64,000 nucleotides of DNA from contig CM038222.1 in assembly GCA_021442155.1 (NCBI GenBank), forward strand, positions 106,953,121 to 107,017,120, given 5' to 3'. This stretch comes from Cymbidium sinense. Lineage: Eukaryota > Streptophyta > Magnoliopsida > Asparagales > Orchidaceae. Numbering within the stretch: the first letter of the stretch is position 1; the number at the start of each line of letters is the position of its first letter. Below the pieces are notes generated by a model. That model did no database searches. It worked only from the letters and a program-made list of their open reading frames with translations, and was not told where the DNA came from. Below are positions 1-10,139 of the stretch, piece by piece. Both the position numbers and the translations under genes were made by a program.

Positions 1-521
1 TATATCATCAAAACATAAAATATAATGTGAAAGCTCATGATGTTAACAGCTACTTTAATGAAAAAGTTGACTATGAATTCAATAAGAGGTGTTCACCCAA
101 ATTCATTTAAATGCTTGACAGAGAGATCACACTAAAGACTAGTCTCCCTCATCTTAAAGGACTCACCTCAAAAGATTCATTCAGGACACTCACCTCAAAA
201 AATAGATCTAAGGCACTTGCCCCTCATGACTCGCCTAGGTATTTACATCCATAATTTGAACTCGATATTCATTTTCAACATGTACCGAGGACTTCATTAA
301 TCATGGCTGCAATCACCCTAAGAAGGATATATGTTTGTGTATTATTAGTGATCTATGTGTTTATAACTCTTGTTTTTTACATTGATCATGGTGTAGGCTT
401 TTCTGTATCCTCATCATCCTATAAATAAAGAGTTGAAAAATCTTTTGAGGATTTGAATCATCTGTACTATTGATTAGCTATAGAAGACTTTGACAAACCT
501 TTGTTATAGTAGTATTTAGCA
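1..521. other. AT-rich DNA, possible LTR remnant, no gene
   Basis: No credible coding frame was found. A TATA-like string (tataaata at 420-427) follows a stretch with repeated 'actcacctc' wording (about 165-235), which resembles the promoter/R part of a decayed copia-type LTR. No partner LTR, PBS or coding domain is present, so this remains a guess. The last 8 bases (514-521) are the left target duplication of the next element. Confidence 0.25.
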
Positions 522-844
522 TTGGGATGTCAAAAAAAAACTAGTTCGTGAATAGCTCGTATTTGGCTCATTTGTTAATTAAACGAAATAACAAAGAACT
601 AATATTTCTTCGATTTATAAACAAGACGAACATTTAAATCAATTTCGCTCGATAAGATTTCTGAAATAAATAAAAATTATATATATACACACGAGCCATT
701 TCGAATAATTCGAGCCGAACACGAATAGTGAAATTTCGAACCATTTAGAATACGAGACTAGCATGAACAAAACAATTTTTAAATGAGCCGAATACGAATA
801 AGAGTTTGACTCGCTCAAGCTCATCTTGTTTAAACCCACCCCTA
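522..844. mobile_element. hAT-like MITE, 323 bp, imperfect TSD
   Basis: The element starts ttgggatgtc and ends cacccta-like (acccacccct a), so the termini are inverted versions of the TAGGGGTG type common in plant hAT MITEs. It is flanked by atttagca (514-521) and atttaaca (845-852), an 8-bp duplication with one mismatch. The inside is rich in cgagcc/gaacga words and has no transposase. The size, the termini and the 8-bp duplication agree with a non-autonomous hAT element. The mismatch and the weak left terminus keep confidence moderate. Confidence 0.55.
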
Positions 845-852
845 ATTTAACA

Positions 853-1186
853 TAATCTTTTCTCACACTTGCTCAGTTTTACCTGACTAATCTCACAGAG
901 TTAGATGAGATGTCCCTTAAAAACATATTTGGATTCAACATGAAGTGCAAAAAAGTTAACTTGAATAATATTAAAAATAAATTCCACAGTTTCTCCCTTT
1001 CTATTACGAACCAATCCCTTCGGAAACTCACTTCAAATAATTTCAAAAGTAATGAAAAAAAATAAAATAGCTTAATATACTTATAAATGAACTCCAGATA
1101 TTAATGATTGAGAGCTTTGACTTGCACATACATTATATATCAGTTTACGATTAAATTCTCTCAAATGTCCCTAAAAAAAACCTCTA
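853..1186. other. Intergenic, nothing recognised
   Basis: AT-rich sequence without a supported gene, repeat or RNA structure. A plus-strand frame that starts at 1108 runs across the pseudo-exon described next and is not codon-like. Confidence 0.4.
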
Positions 1187-1504
1187 GTCCCACATCATCC
1201 TCGCATGAATGTTGCTTGATGGATTACCTCGCAACGGGAGAGCTCGGCTTATCATGCAGCCTAGTGCTTTCACTCCCCATTATAGCTCTACATCTCCCTT
1301 TGCTTCATGATCCGATCTTGGATGTCGGCTTCCAATGCCTCATTAAGTTCACACATGAACTTGACCACTACGGCCTTTATCTGCATAGACCTCTCTCCCG
1401 AACTTCTACGAAAAGGAATAAAAAATGGGCCAGCCCACGAGACCAACCCTTGATCACATTCTCTCTCCTTCCCATAGATTATTTTCACGATGAATACCAT
1501 TTTC
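1187..1504 (-). pseudogene. Degenerate exon of a coiled-coil plant protein
   Basis: On the minus strand a frame open from 1500 to 1288 encodes a charged segment that includes VVVKFMCELNEALEADIQ and ends DRIMKQREM. Beyond the first stop the same frame still reads like a Glu/Arg/Ala-rich helix (SY, then KH, AA, AELSRCE) with TAG, TGA and TAA where Gln, Arg, Trp and Lys would be expected. This is what a decayed coiled-coil coding exon looks like. I recognise the flavour (E/R/A-rich heptads) but not the gene. The hAT MITE at 1505 is inserted immediately upstream. It could also be a chance open frame. Confidence 0.3.
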
Positions 1505-1871
1505 TAGGGGTGTCATAAATTGACTCGACTCGATAACTCGACATGAAGCTGACTCAAAAAATTCGGGTTGACCCAAAAATTTTCAGGGTTCGGGTTGAAG
1601 AAATTGATTGAAAATTTTTTCGGGTTCGAACCTCCAACAAATTGACTTGACCATTAATCGAATCGACAAATTGACCAAAATCAGCCCGAAATTGATCCAA
1701 AATTGGGTTCGGGTCGTTTCGGATCAATCGGGTTGAAAAATCGGGTCGGGTTCGGGTTGAAGTTTTTGACCCATTTCCAAAACCGGGTCGGGTTCAGGTC
1801 AACTGTATTTGGGTCGGGTCAGTTTCGGGTCGGACCCGAACCCGATCCGTTGACCCGAATTAACACCCCTA
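1505..1871. mobile_element. hAT MITE, 367 bp, perfect 8-bp TSD
   Basis: The element begins TAGGGGTGT and ends ACACCCCTA, a perfect 9-bp terminal inverted repeat of plant hAT type. It is flanked on both sides by CCATTTTC (1497-1504 and 1872-1879). The interior is dominated by degenerate repeats of TCGGGTT/GGGTCGGGT and their complement, so it can fold back on itself. It has no coding capacity and would depend on a hAT transposase elsewhere. The exact TSD and TIR make this the best-supported small element in the window. Confidence 0.88.
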
Positions 1872-1879
1872 CCATTTTC

Positions 1880-2335
1880 TGGTGCATGTAGGGTTTTGGG
1901 GATGGAAAAACATTTATAATGTATTTGGATAGCTTTTTTGGTTGCTTTATTTTTTTTTGTTTTTGAGAAATCAGTTAGAAAATAATCATAGTTGTATTTG
2001 GCTATTAATGTTTTAATGGTGAAAAATTATTTTTGAGAACTAGAGCTATTAGAGTATGGTGGCTACTAAAAATCTGCTATTTAATTTTTTTTAAAAAAAA
2101 AAATTGTAATATACAGAAAAGCTTTTCAGAAAAATTACTTTCCTCAAAACAACTTTACAAACTTCTTTTTCAAAAGCTATAACTGCTCAAATATATCCTT
2201 AATCTACATCTCTAACCTTTATAAAGAAGTTATGCCCTACCTAAGCACAATTGTTGGTAAGTATTTTGAAATAAATTGATAATGTTATACATTTTAATTT
2301 AATTCACATTAAATTATGAGGCCTTTGGATACCTA
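1880..2335. other. AT-rich intergenic DNA
   Basis: Poly-A/T tracts (for example 2085-2103) and no coding frame. I recognise no element or RNA gene. It ends at the duplication flanking the next MITE. Confidence 0.4.
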
Positions 2336-2344
2336 ACATATAAT

Positions 2345-2719
2345 TAGAGATGTAAGTAAGATGAGTCAGCTCAAGTTTGACTAATTTATAGGGTCTTAAG
2401 CTAGGTTTGTCGAGCCACGAGCTTGAGTTAGTTTAGAGCTCATTTGATAATCAAGCTCAATATCTATTTTTGTCCAACTCAACTTAAAATCTCAACGAGC
2501 AATTTGAATACATAAATCCTATGCCTCAGTTCACAACTTCACATGTTCAAATACTCAAATCTCTTCCTGATTCACAACTTAAGACTCCTATCCTATGTTG
2601 AAGACTTTAAAAACCAATTTGCCACTCATTCACTCCTATCTCAAAAAAACATGAATCGTGCAGGCTTCACTCTACCGTCGCCTACAGTGCCTATCTTGTT
2701 CTCCATCTTCTGCTCAGGT

Positions 2720-2775
<56 letters not shown>

Positions 2776-2918
2776 TATTAGGATTTGACTAGGATTTTAC
2801 CTAAATCCTTTGCTTTCATGACTCGAGCATAGCTTATGAGCTCAAGTTAAGCTTGAGTCAAAAACTAGGGAATTGAGTTGTGCTCAAGTTTGATCCACTT
2901 GACTCTTTTACACTCTTA
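2345..2918. mobile_element. MITE-like element with GAGCTCAAG words
   Basis: The termini are similar when inverted (tagagatgtaag at the left, complement of the right end taagagtgtaaa). Flanks are acatataat (2336-2344) and acatacaat (2919-2927), an 8-9 bp duplication with one mismatch. The inside repeats 'gctcaagtt/aagcttgag' words and contains a CT microsatellite. Its right half, with the same right flank, is also present at about 57,175-57,415, so it predates the segmental duplication. It is probably a hAT- or Mutator-type non-autonomous element; the family is uncertain. Confidence 0.45.
2722..2771. repeat. (TC)n microsatellite
   Basis: About 25 uninterrupted TC units inside the MITE-like element. 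The paralogous copy at 57,193-57,214 has only about 11 units, so the array changed length after duplication. Confidence 0.95.
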
Positions 2919-2927
2919 ACATACAAT

Positions 2928-3098
2928 TGTTATATATTTACATATGTAGCACCTATATTTTCATATTTATATAAATAACATCAAAGTCTTTAATGTTGCT
3001 TAAGAAATAGCACCATCATTAATTTTTAAAAGTGAAATCCATCTTTTCATGTATAAAAAAAAGTGTTATATTTATAAATATCACACTTCAGATGTTAG
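2928..3098. other. Left arm of segmental duplication, non-coding
   Basis: Closely matches 57,417-57,589. It ends with gttag (3094-3098), the left target duplication of the copia element. Confidence 0.7.
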
Positions 3099-3370
3099 TG
3101 TAGAAGTGGAGAGAATTAGTAAGAAGGAGAGAGCAGGTTCATCCTCAGAGAGAAGCGATAGAGGTAGATATAAGTTTGTAGTATATTCGTTCCTCGCATG
3201 CTACTGTATGATGTATTTATAGCGTGAATGATATTCCTTGAGCGTATGGATCACCGTTGTTTGGAGAAGTGGTTGTAAGCTAACGCGTGATGCCTTGATC
3301 GTGTTTGTCGAAGGTAGTGTAGAATCAGAACCGTCACCGCGAGTGGGAATTTGTTGTAGGTTTGTTATGA
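3099..3370 (-). repeat. Copia 3' LTR (272 bp)
   Basis: Nearly the same sequence as 7331-7613. On the coding strand it begins TC and ends CA instead of the usual TG...CA. It is shorter than its partner by 11 bp, through several 1-4 bp gaps. Confidence 0.92.
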
Positions 3371-4095
3371 TCCCCCTTCAACCGAATGATCCGGAAGTTG
3401 GATGGTGAGGTTGTTGCGTAAGGTGAGGAATCGACGGGTGGGAAGGGGTTTGGTTAGAATGTCCGCTACTTGATCTTCCGGAGATGTGTCGAACTGGATT
3501 GCATTTCGATATGTGATCCCGACGAAATGATAGTCGATTTCTATGTGTTTCCTCGGGCATGTAGTATAGGATTGCGATTGCCATAGCGAGTGTTGTCGCA
3601 AAGATAGCGTAGGATGTTTCATTTGTATTTCAAGTTAGCTAGAAGCCATATGTCTGTTGTTGCCGCTAAGGCCACGGCTTCCGTGGGAGCAGCTACGGTT
3701 TGTTGTTTTTGGACTTTCCATGAAATGAGTGTGGAGCCGAGGAAGGTACAGTAGCCTGTGGTGGATCGTCGGTCGATTGGATTCCCTGCCCAGTCTGAAT
3801 CTGAATAGGATCGTAGTGTGAAATCCCCGATGGTTATTGGGAGTCCGTATTGTGTGGTTCCCTGAAGATAGCGTATTACTCGCTTGAGTAGTTGGTGATG
3901 TATATTGAGTGGATTATGCATGTGTTGACAGAGGCGATTTACGGCTAGAGCGATATCTGGGCGAGTGATTGTAAGGTATTGAAGTGATCCAACTAACCGG
4001 CGATACTCCTGTGGGTCCTGGAATGCTTCGTTTTGCTGTTGAGTAGTGGTCTTTTGATGGGAGGTTGGTGTTGGGGCACTTTTGCATGAGGTCAT
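3365..4095 (-). pseudogene. Copia RNase H domain (two frames)
   Basis: The 3619-4095 frame carries the RT-RNase H connection and RNase H core: SLQYLTITRPDIALAVN, then YSDSDWAGNPIDRRSTTGYC and PTEAVALAA. The 3365-3622 frame holds the end of the domain (KHIEIDYHF, then QVADILTKPLP). RNase H degrades the RNA strand of the RNA-DNA hybrid during reverse transcription. The two pieces are separated by a frameshift near 3620. The final stop codon (3365-3367) lies inside the LTR, just past the polypurine tract. The usual acidic residue context (SDWAG, TEA) is still visible. Confidence 0.85.
3371..3379 (-). other. Copia polypurine tract
   Basis: The complement reads gaaggggga directly against the start of the 3' LTR, the expected place for plus-strand DNA priming. 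Confidence 0.8.
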
Positions 4096-4129
4096 GCCAG
4101 TATGAGTTTGGTGATGTAGTCTGATTGAG

Positions 4130-4806
4130 TTAGGAGAAGCTTATCATCCTTGTGGTGTATTTTGATCCAGGAAGGTAGAAACCGACAGGTCCTTCAGTTT
4201 CACGGAGTTGTTGAATAATGTGAGATATAACTGTAGGGTTATTTCCTGTAATAAGTATGTCATCTACGTACAGGAGAAGATATATCCGGTCCTCGTTCAC
4301 GGTGTATAGAAATAGAGCTGGGTCTGCAGTGCTGGTGATAAAACCGTGATGTTTGAGTTGATCTGTAAATATAGAATACCATTGTCTTGGAGACTGCTTG
4401 AGGCCGTAGATAGCTTTTCGGAGGAGGCATACATGATTTGGAAATTGAGAGTCGGGAAAACCGGGGGGTTGAGACATATAGATGGTGTCATGGAGAGGGC
4501 GGAGGAATGCGTTAGATACGCCGAAATGTTGAACCGCTGGGAATGGAGTGCTATGGTGAGCAGGAATCGGATGGTGGGCATTTTGGCTACCGGACTGAAT
4601 GTCTCGGTGTAATGGATCCCATATTCTTGTTTGAATCCTTGAGCTACTAGACGTGCTTTGTATCGGGCTATGGAGCCGTTTGAGTGGAGTTTGATTTTAT
4701 ATGTCCACTTGCATCCGATTATTGTATGATTGTTAGGTGGTGGGACAAGTGACCAGGTAGCTTGTTTTGGAGAGCAAGAAATTCTTCGGACATTGCTTTG
4801 CGCCAT
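4130..4806 (-). pseudogene. Copia reverse transcriptase (frameshifted)
   Basis: The N-terminal frame (4297-4806) has GCKWTYKIK, then [10 protein letters not shown] and [13 protein letters not shown], the fingers region of copia RT. The C-terminal frame (4130-4477) has [16 protein letters not shown] and the catalytic YVDDILITG with both aspartates intact. The frame change lies at about 4470-4480, where the conserved Q-L-D-V-x-N-A-F segment would be. RT copies the genomic RNA to cDNA in the particle. The conserved catalytic box with a broken frame indicates recent inactivation. Confidence 0.88.
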
Positions 4807-5830
4807 TCAGCGTGTTTGACGGAGAGGTATGTGGCTGGTTGGGATGTGATGGTGAAGATCTAGGATTATTTTAGGTTTCCAGTGGCCTGTTTGAAGTCGT
4901 GTTTGCATTGGGTGTTTGAGTGGTGGGGCTTGAGACGTGGTGGAGATTGGTTGTGGTATTTGTGGAGTGGTAGTTGATTGGATGGGCTGTATTGATGGGA
5001 GAGAATGTTGGGAAGGTAGTGTTGTTTGTTTGAGGGTGGGTTTGTATATTGGTGTTAGTAGTAATGGTGGAGTGTATCGGGTGGAGTTTTGTTTTGCTTG
5101 ATTTGGTAAGTGATGAAAGAGAGTCTCTTGAAATATGACATGTCGGGAGACCAGGGTGCGTTTGGTGATCGGGTTGTAACATTTGTAGCCTTTGTGGTGT
5201 GGTGAGTAACCGATAAAGATGCATAGGGGAGCCTTTGGTGATAGCTTGTTGGTGTTCGGTGACTGGTGGAGAGGAAAGCAAGTCGAGCCAAATACTTTAA
5301 GATTTGTATAGGTTGGCTTTTTGTTGTAAAGAGCTTGATAGGGAGATATGAGGGAGAGTGTTTTTGTTGGGAGTCGATTGATAAGGTGGACTGCGGTGAG
5401 TGCTGCTTCAGCCCAAAATTGTAGTGGGAGATGGGCCGTTTGTAAAAGAGTCCGTGTTAGTTCAATGATATGTCTATGTTTCCTTTCGGCGACTCCATTT
5501 TGTTCAGGGGTATTGGGACAACTACGTTGGTGAATGATTCCATGATGAATGAAGTAGGTTTGTAATGCAGTGGATAGAAATTCGCCGCCATTATCTGATC
5601 GAAATATTTTGATATTTTTGGAGAATTGTGTTTGTATCATTTGGTGTAGTTGCTGGAATTTAGATGGTACTTCGTGTTTATATTGTAATGGAAACAGCCA
5701 AGTGAATCTCGAATAGTCATCTATGAACGTAACATAGTATTTGTATCCTTGTAATGATGGAGTTGGGGATGGACCCCATACATCGGAGTGAATTAATTCA
5801 AAAGGGTGTTTAGTTCTAGAGGTAGATTTT
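4807..5830 (-). pseudogene. Copia integrase core
   Basis: Reading on the minus strand, the frame is open through IHSDVWGP and YYVTFIDDYSR (first Asp region), FRSDNGGEF (second Asp) and NGVAERKHRHI (catalytic Glu), then the copia-type C-terminal part with VFGSTCFP and FIGYSPHHKGYKCY. Integrase joins the cDNA ends to target DNA. The first in-frame Met is at 5640, but homology and the open frame extend upstream to about 5830. Glu- and Asp-containing motifs look intact in this part. Confidence 0.88.
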
Positions 5831-6458
5831 CCGAAAACTAATTTGTGGCTTTTGGACTGGATACAAGTGTTGCACGAGGAGGATGTTGGACTGATGCGGA
5901 TCTGGCTGTTTTGTTTGGAGATGAGTCGAAGGGTGTCATTATTTGGATGGCCTAGCCGTTGGTGCCATAGGTGTGAGGGATTTGTTGCCGAATGGAGTGC
6001 TTGAACTGGTGTTGCGAGGAATGGAGTAGAGGTCCGGCGACCCTTTAGGAGAAGTTGGTTTGTTGTTCGATCCTTGATATGAAATCTAGTGTCGAATATA
6101 ATAGAACACAGAGGTGGAAAGATTAGATGACGGAGAGGAGATTGTGAGATAAGTGTGGTACATAAAAGAGTTTGTTTAGGAGGAGCTTACGGTGAGGGGT
6201 CGGAAGAATTCCCTGTCCCTGGTGGAGAATGGGCACTATTTGTCCGTTGCCAACTGTAACAGATTGCTGCCCGAGGTGTTCGGTTGTGTAATGTCTCCAG
6301 GTCGTTGGTAAGGTGAGAAGAGGCCAGTCTAGTATCCACCGAGTTAGGTTGGTAGATATCTGTTTGTAGGGAGTGTGATTTTGGGTGGGTAGTTTGTGGT
6401 ATCCGCACGGTGCCAGCAGGTACGAGCGGAATGGCCAAGTTTGTTGCAGATTTGGCAC
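5831..6458 (-). pseudogene. Copia zinc knuckle, protease, gag-pre-integrase
   Basis: Three domains can be read, in different frames. A CX2CX4HX4C zinc knuckle (CQICNKLGHSARTC, about 6416-6457) ends gag. The protease region follows (GQQSVTVGNGQIVPI, then FYVPHLSHNLLSV in the frame 6123-6458), but the catalytic Asp-Thr/Ser-Gly box is disrupted by small deletions near 6330-6340. The HHCC zinc domain that precedes integrase lies at about 5840-5975 (HLWHQRLGHPN, then CNTCIQSKSHK). Protease would process the polyprotein; as written it cannot be produced in one frame. Confidence 0.78.
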
Positions 6459-6593
6459 AGGCGTTTGAGTTACGTAATTTCGTGATTTGAAGCGGCCGCT
6501 CGGTTGTGAGGAGGAGTTGTTATTGCGTTTGCTGTAGCCGTTGTTACGTGTTTTCCAGGGCTTGCCGCGGTGAGATGGAGAGCTGCGATGGTG

Positions 6594-7318
6594 CTAGTTC
6601 TTTTCTTGGTCCGTGGTGATGTTAATTTCTTCACTGCAGAGGAGGGAATAAAGATCGTCGACGTTGATTGGATCTGATCTCGTGCGGATCGCTGTTTTGA
6701 AGGCCTGGTATGTGGGAGGTAGTCCGTTCAGCGTGTAAAGTATGATGTCTTCGGTGTCCATGTTGGATCCGGCTGCGGTGATCTGGTCGATCAGGGATTT
6801 GATCTCGGCTAGATATTGAGTCATAGTTTTGTCGCCAAGGCATATGTGGTGAAGTTCGTTTTTAAGTTGAATGACTCTGGATCTATTTTGTGACTGCAAC
6901 CTTTTTGCTAGAGTAGTCCAAATATCCGAGCAGGTTTCTAGGTTGAGAACATATGGGAGAATAGATGGTGAGATGGTGGAGTAGAGAGCGGCAGACAGAT
7001 TTTGGTCGATTAGTTCCCACATACTATGATTGATATTGGGTTGGGGTTGTCCATTTGTGTCGAGAGAGTATCTAGAGGGACACATGGGGTGGTACAACCG
7101 AGGCTAATGAATCCATTTGCTTTGAATAATTTCTGAATTTGTGAGCTCCATAGTGAATAATTGGTGGCTGTAAGGGTGGTATTTGTCACGGATTTCATGT
7201 TGCCGATGAGAAATTTGAGGGCTGGTGGGATAGTAAGTTTGCTGAAGCATTCTTGTTGTATGTCCCTTGTTCGGTCTGAGTGAGCGGAGGATTCTGACAT
7301 CTCCGGTGGGAGTTTCAA
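6594..7318 (-). pseudogene. Copia gag (UBN2-type) in two frames
   Basis: The first part (7010-7318) begins MKLPPEMSESS and includes NYSLWSSQIQKLFKANGF, the start of a copia capsid (UBN2/retrotran_gag family). The second (6594-7097) has WTTLAKRLQSQNRSRVIQLK, then MTQYLAEIKSLIDQI and YTLNGLPPTYQAFKTAI, all classic for this family. A frameshift near 7050-7100 separates them. Gag forms the virus-like particle in the cytoplasm. It lies directly downstream of the PBS, with a start about a dozen bases after it. Confidence 0.85.
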
Positions 7319-7330
7319 GCTCTGATACCA
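7319..7330 (-). other. Primer-binding site, initiator Met tRNA
   Basis: The complement reads TGGTATCAGAGC immediately after the 5' LTR end, the standard match to the 3' end of plant initiator methionine tRNA. Confidence 0.93.
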
Positions 7331-7613
7331 TGTAGAAGTGGAGAGAATTAGTAAGAAGGAGAGAGCAGGTTCATCCTCAGAGAGAAGCGAGAGAGGTAGA
7401 TATAAGTTTGTAGTATATTCGCTTGTTCCTGCATGCTACTGTACAGATGTATTTATAGCGTGAATGATATTCCTTGAGCAGTATGGATCACCGTTGTTTG
7501 GAGAAGTGGTTGTAAGCTAACGTCCGTGATGCCTTGATCGTGTTTGTCAGAAGGTAGTGTAGAATCTGTAACCGTCAGCTGCGTAGTGGGAATTTGTTGT
7601 AGGTTTGTTATGA
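7331..7613 (-). repeat. Copia 5' LTR (283 bp)
   Basis: Partner of 3099-3370. The coding strand starts TCATAAC and ends TTCTACA. It differs from the 3' LTR at about eight places, mostly short indels. Confidence 0.92.
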
Positions 7614-7618
7614 GTTAG

Positions 7619-9440
7619 ATATGTAAACACATGAGAGTTCATTATTATGAAGGTAAATTTTTCTAAATTTATCGATCAAGAAATAAGAACATAATGATTA
7701 ATAATATTTTTTAAATTTTTATGAAAAATTGTTTAGTATAAATTTTATAAATCTTTATTTTTATGTATATTATTCATATTATTATAAATATATTTGCTAA
7801 ATAATAATTTGATTACTTAAATTTTCAATGTAGTCAATGATCATTTTATAACTTTTTTTAAATAAAATTTTAAAATGGTATTTATTATTTTATAACAAAA
7901 TACATTGAGATTGTTTTTTAAGTAATCACATTTATTAATTTAGCAATTTCATATAAATAAATAATGATATATTGATAAAGTAATAAATATTTTCTAAAAA
8001 TTATTACAATTAGATCCATACAACCAATGTCAAGTTTTAGGCTTTCAATAATCAAATAAGGTGATATAATTTCATATAGACCACATTCTACACTAGTGGT
8101 GGAATCGGAGCTCAAAGAGAGAGGTGGTGAAATAAAAATAATACTATATTATTATTGAGAATGTCGTAAATAATATTAAAGAATTGATAAAAATTTAAAA
8201 GTGGTGACTACCTCTCTCAGCCACCCTGTGATTCCACAACTGTTCTACATAATTATATACTTTAAATTTTGAGCAGCCGACGATTAGTTTCCATAATATA
8301 AGAACTAATCAAATAATATTTTTCTTTAAATTAGGAAAAAAATTCTATCATTATGTAATGATATTTTGACTAGAACATTTTTTTTTAATAGTGGCAATTG
8401 ATCGTAGTCACACGATTTTAGAAAAATGTTATTATTTTTAATTTTTATATCTTTATTCTTTATTTTTATATTATATATAAAAATTTTTAAAAATTATTAT
8501 TTTAAATATGAAAATATTATAAATTTTCTTAACTTTGTTTAAATTTTACTATGTCGAATTATAAAAATATAACGCAAAATATTTTTAAATTTTAATATTA
8601 TAATTAAAATATGATAAATAATAAATTAATAATAAATTTATTATTGAAATTTTTAAATGCCATGCACTACCATTTTTAAAAAGATAAAAAATTTAAGAAG
8701 ATTTACATGCATACCACATTTTTCTTATGAATTGATGTCTAATACCTAGAGTTCAATATTTACACATATAATAGTCTATCTTATTTTAAAAAATTAAAAT
8801 AGTGGCATTTTTGCGTGGTATTAAAATTAAAATATTAGTTTTATAAATATTAAATGGGGTTTTACGTACATAGAACTCAAAACCTTGTTATTTACATATC
8901 TATCTATATTTGAGAAATCACCATCATCGTAATCTCCTCCTCCTCCATAAGAAATTGCAATCGTCGTAGCTTCTGCTGCCTAAATCACAATGATGTATGC
9001 ATTTGATTCAACAATAATAGCAGAGAGGTGACATGAATGGGCAACAACAATGATATGATTTTTAATGTGATAGAAAATAGAACTCTTAGAAAAGTAATAA
9101 AATATGATATTTTTGATCTATTAATAAGTTTTAGCTAGTATAAATGTAAAATTAAGATTTTAGGTGTTAGATATATAAATAATAAAAATTTGAGAAATAT
9201 TTATTTAAATTACTCATATTAAATATTAAATATTAAATATATAAATATATAAAAATTATATGATAAAAAAAGAAAAATTTATATACATATTATATAAATT
9301 TTATGTATTTATATATCTAATATTTAAAATTAGATATTTAATTATTTAATATATTTTTGTTTTAGAAAAGTATATTTTATATTTAAAAAATAAATGATGA
9401 TGATATAATGATATTTGTGATAGGATATTAAAAATTGAGA
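7619..9440. other. AT-rich duplication arm, no gene
   Basis: 7619-8030 matches 57,590-58,002 closely, and 9260-9440 matches about 58,300-58,500. The stretch 8031-9260 has no counterpart in the other arm, which has about 300 unrelated bases there, so one or both arms acquired or lost DNA. I see no coding frame, PBS or convincing terminal repeats in it. Confidence 0.6.
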
Positions 9441-9658
9441 TATTGTAATGTAAGAATTAATCTCTAAGAATAATTTCGTTATTGCATCCTCACAAACAAA
9501 CTCATACTCCGCGGCCTTTTCGGCGACAGATAGCGAACCCATAAAGGAATTTAAGTCGTACGCCAAAAGGTAGGTTAGAAAGAAGAGAGAAAAATAGGCT
9601 TCGAAATCTTGAACGGAGCTGGTTCTTCCCGCCGCCAACGTCATCTGCTGCTGCGAGG

Positions 9659-9888
9659 ATGAATATACAGCAATTTGCGAAGAGGCTGGTGCTCTAGCAC
9701 ACGCCGACCTTCAGCCCACTCATGAGCCATGACGACCTCGAGCCCATCTTCTGCTCGGTTGGATTTATCTCTTAGCCCCCCCTCGCCCGAGGCTTCCGTT
9801 CCCGATGATCTGCGGGCTCCATTTCATTGCCTACAAGGCTTTTCTCGGCGCCCTAGAATGGTATATCGATCCCAGCCACCTATTTCAT
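9659..9888 (+). pseudogene. Broken copy of exon 1, plant protein of unknown function
   Basis: Paralogue of 58,696-59,040. It starts ATG at 9659 (MNIQQFAKRLVL), then TGG has become TAG at codon 13 (9695-9697). About 115 bp in the middle (the Pro/Ser/Ala-rich stretch of the intact copy) are missing and replaced by a few C-rich bases at about 9772-9780. The upstream 200 bp are well conserved between copies. The last shared coding triplet is CAT (9886-9888), before a GT donor. With the stop and deletion it cannot encode the full product from this start. Confidence 0.75.
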
Positions 9889-10139
9889 GTGACGTCGGTT
9901 AGCCGATTCCATTTCTATATCGCCTTTTTCGTAGTAATATTTTCTATCCCTATTTCTTGAGTTCGCTTTCTACCGACTTATGATGGGCGATGGGGCAGGG
10001 ATTTGTTAATAAAACGAAATGGCAGGAATTGGCGATATTCACCGGAATGCCATTCTCGATTTGTCTTTTTAGGTTTGTTTGTTACTTTAGTAACTACTTC
10101 GATATTTTTTTTATAGATTTGTTAGTTTACTGATTAAGA

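Larger units (their letters stand above)
3099..7613 (-). mobile_element. Ty1/copia retrotransposon, 4.5 kb, near complete
   Basis: LTRs at 3099-3370 and 7331-7613 flank an internal region read on the minus strand. The order is PBS, gag, protease, gag-pre-integrase, integrase, RT, RNase H and polypurine tract. That order (integrase before RT) defines Ty1/copia. Target duplication GTTAG is present at 3094-3098 and 7614-7618. The short LTRs, total length and initiator-Met PBS resemble the Ale/Retrofit group (inference). Several frameshifts break the polyprotein, including one at the protease active site and one inside RT, so it is not autonomous. The empty site survives at 57,585-57,589. Confidence 0.92.

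Noticed and set aside
1108..1518. 136-codon plus-strand open frame
   Set aside because: It runs antisense to the coiled-coil-like frame and into the hAT MITE, with no domain-like composition.
1560..1860. Telomere-like repeats (gggttcgggt)
   Set aside because: The words are not TTTAGGG, are degenerate, occur in both orientations and lie within MITE termini.
4346..4612. Plus-strand open frame in the copia element
   Set aside because: Antisense shadow of the reverse transcriptase.
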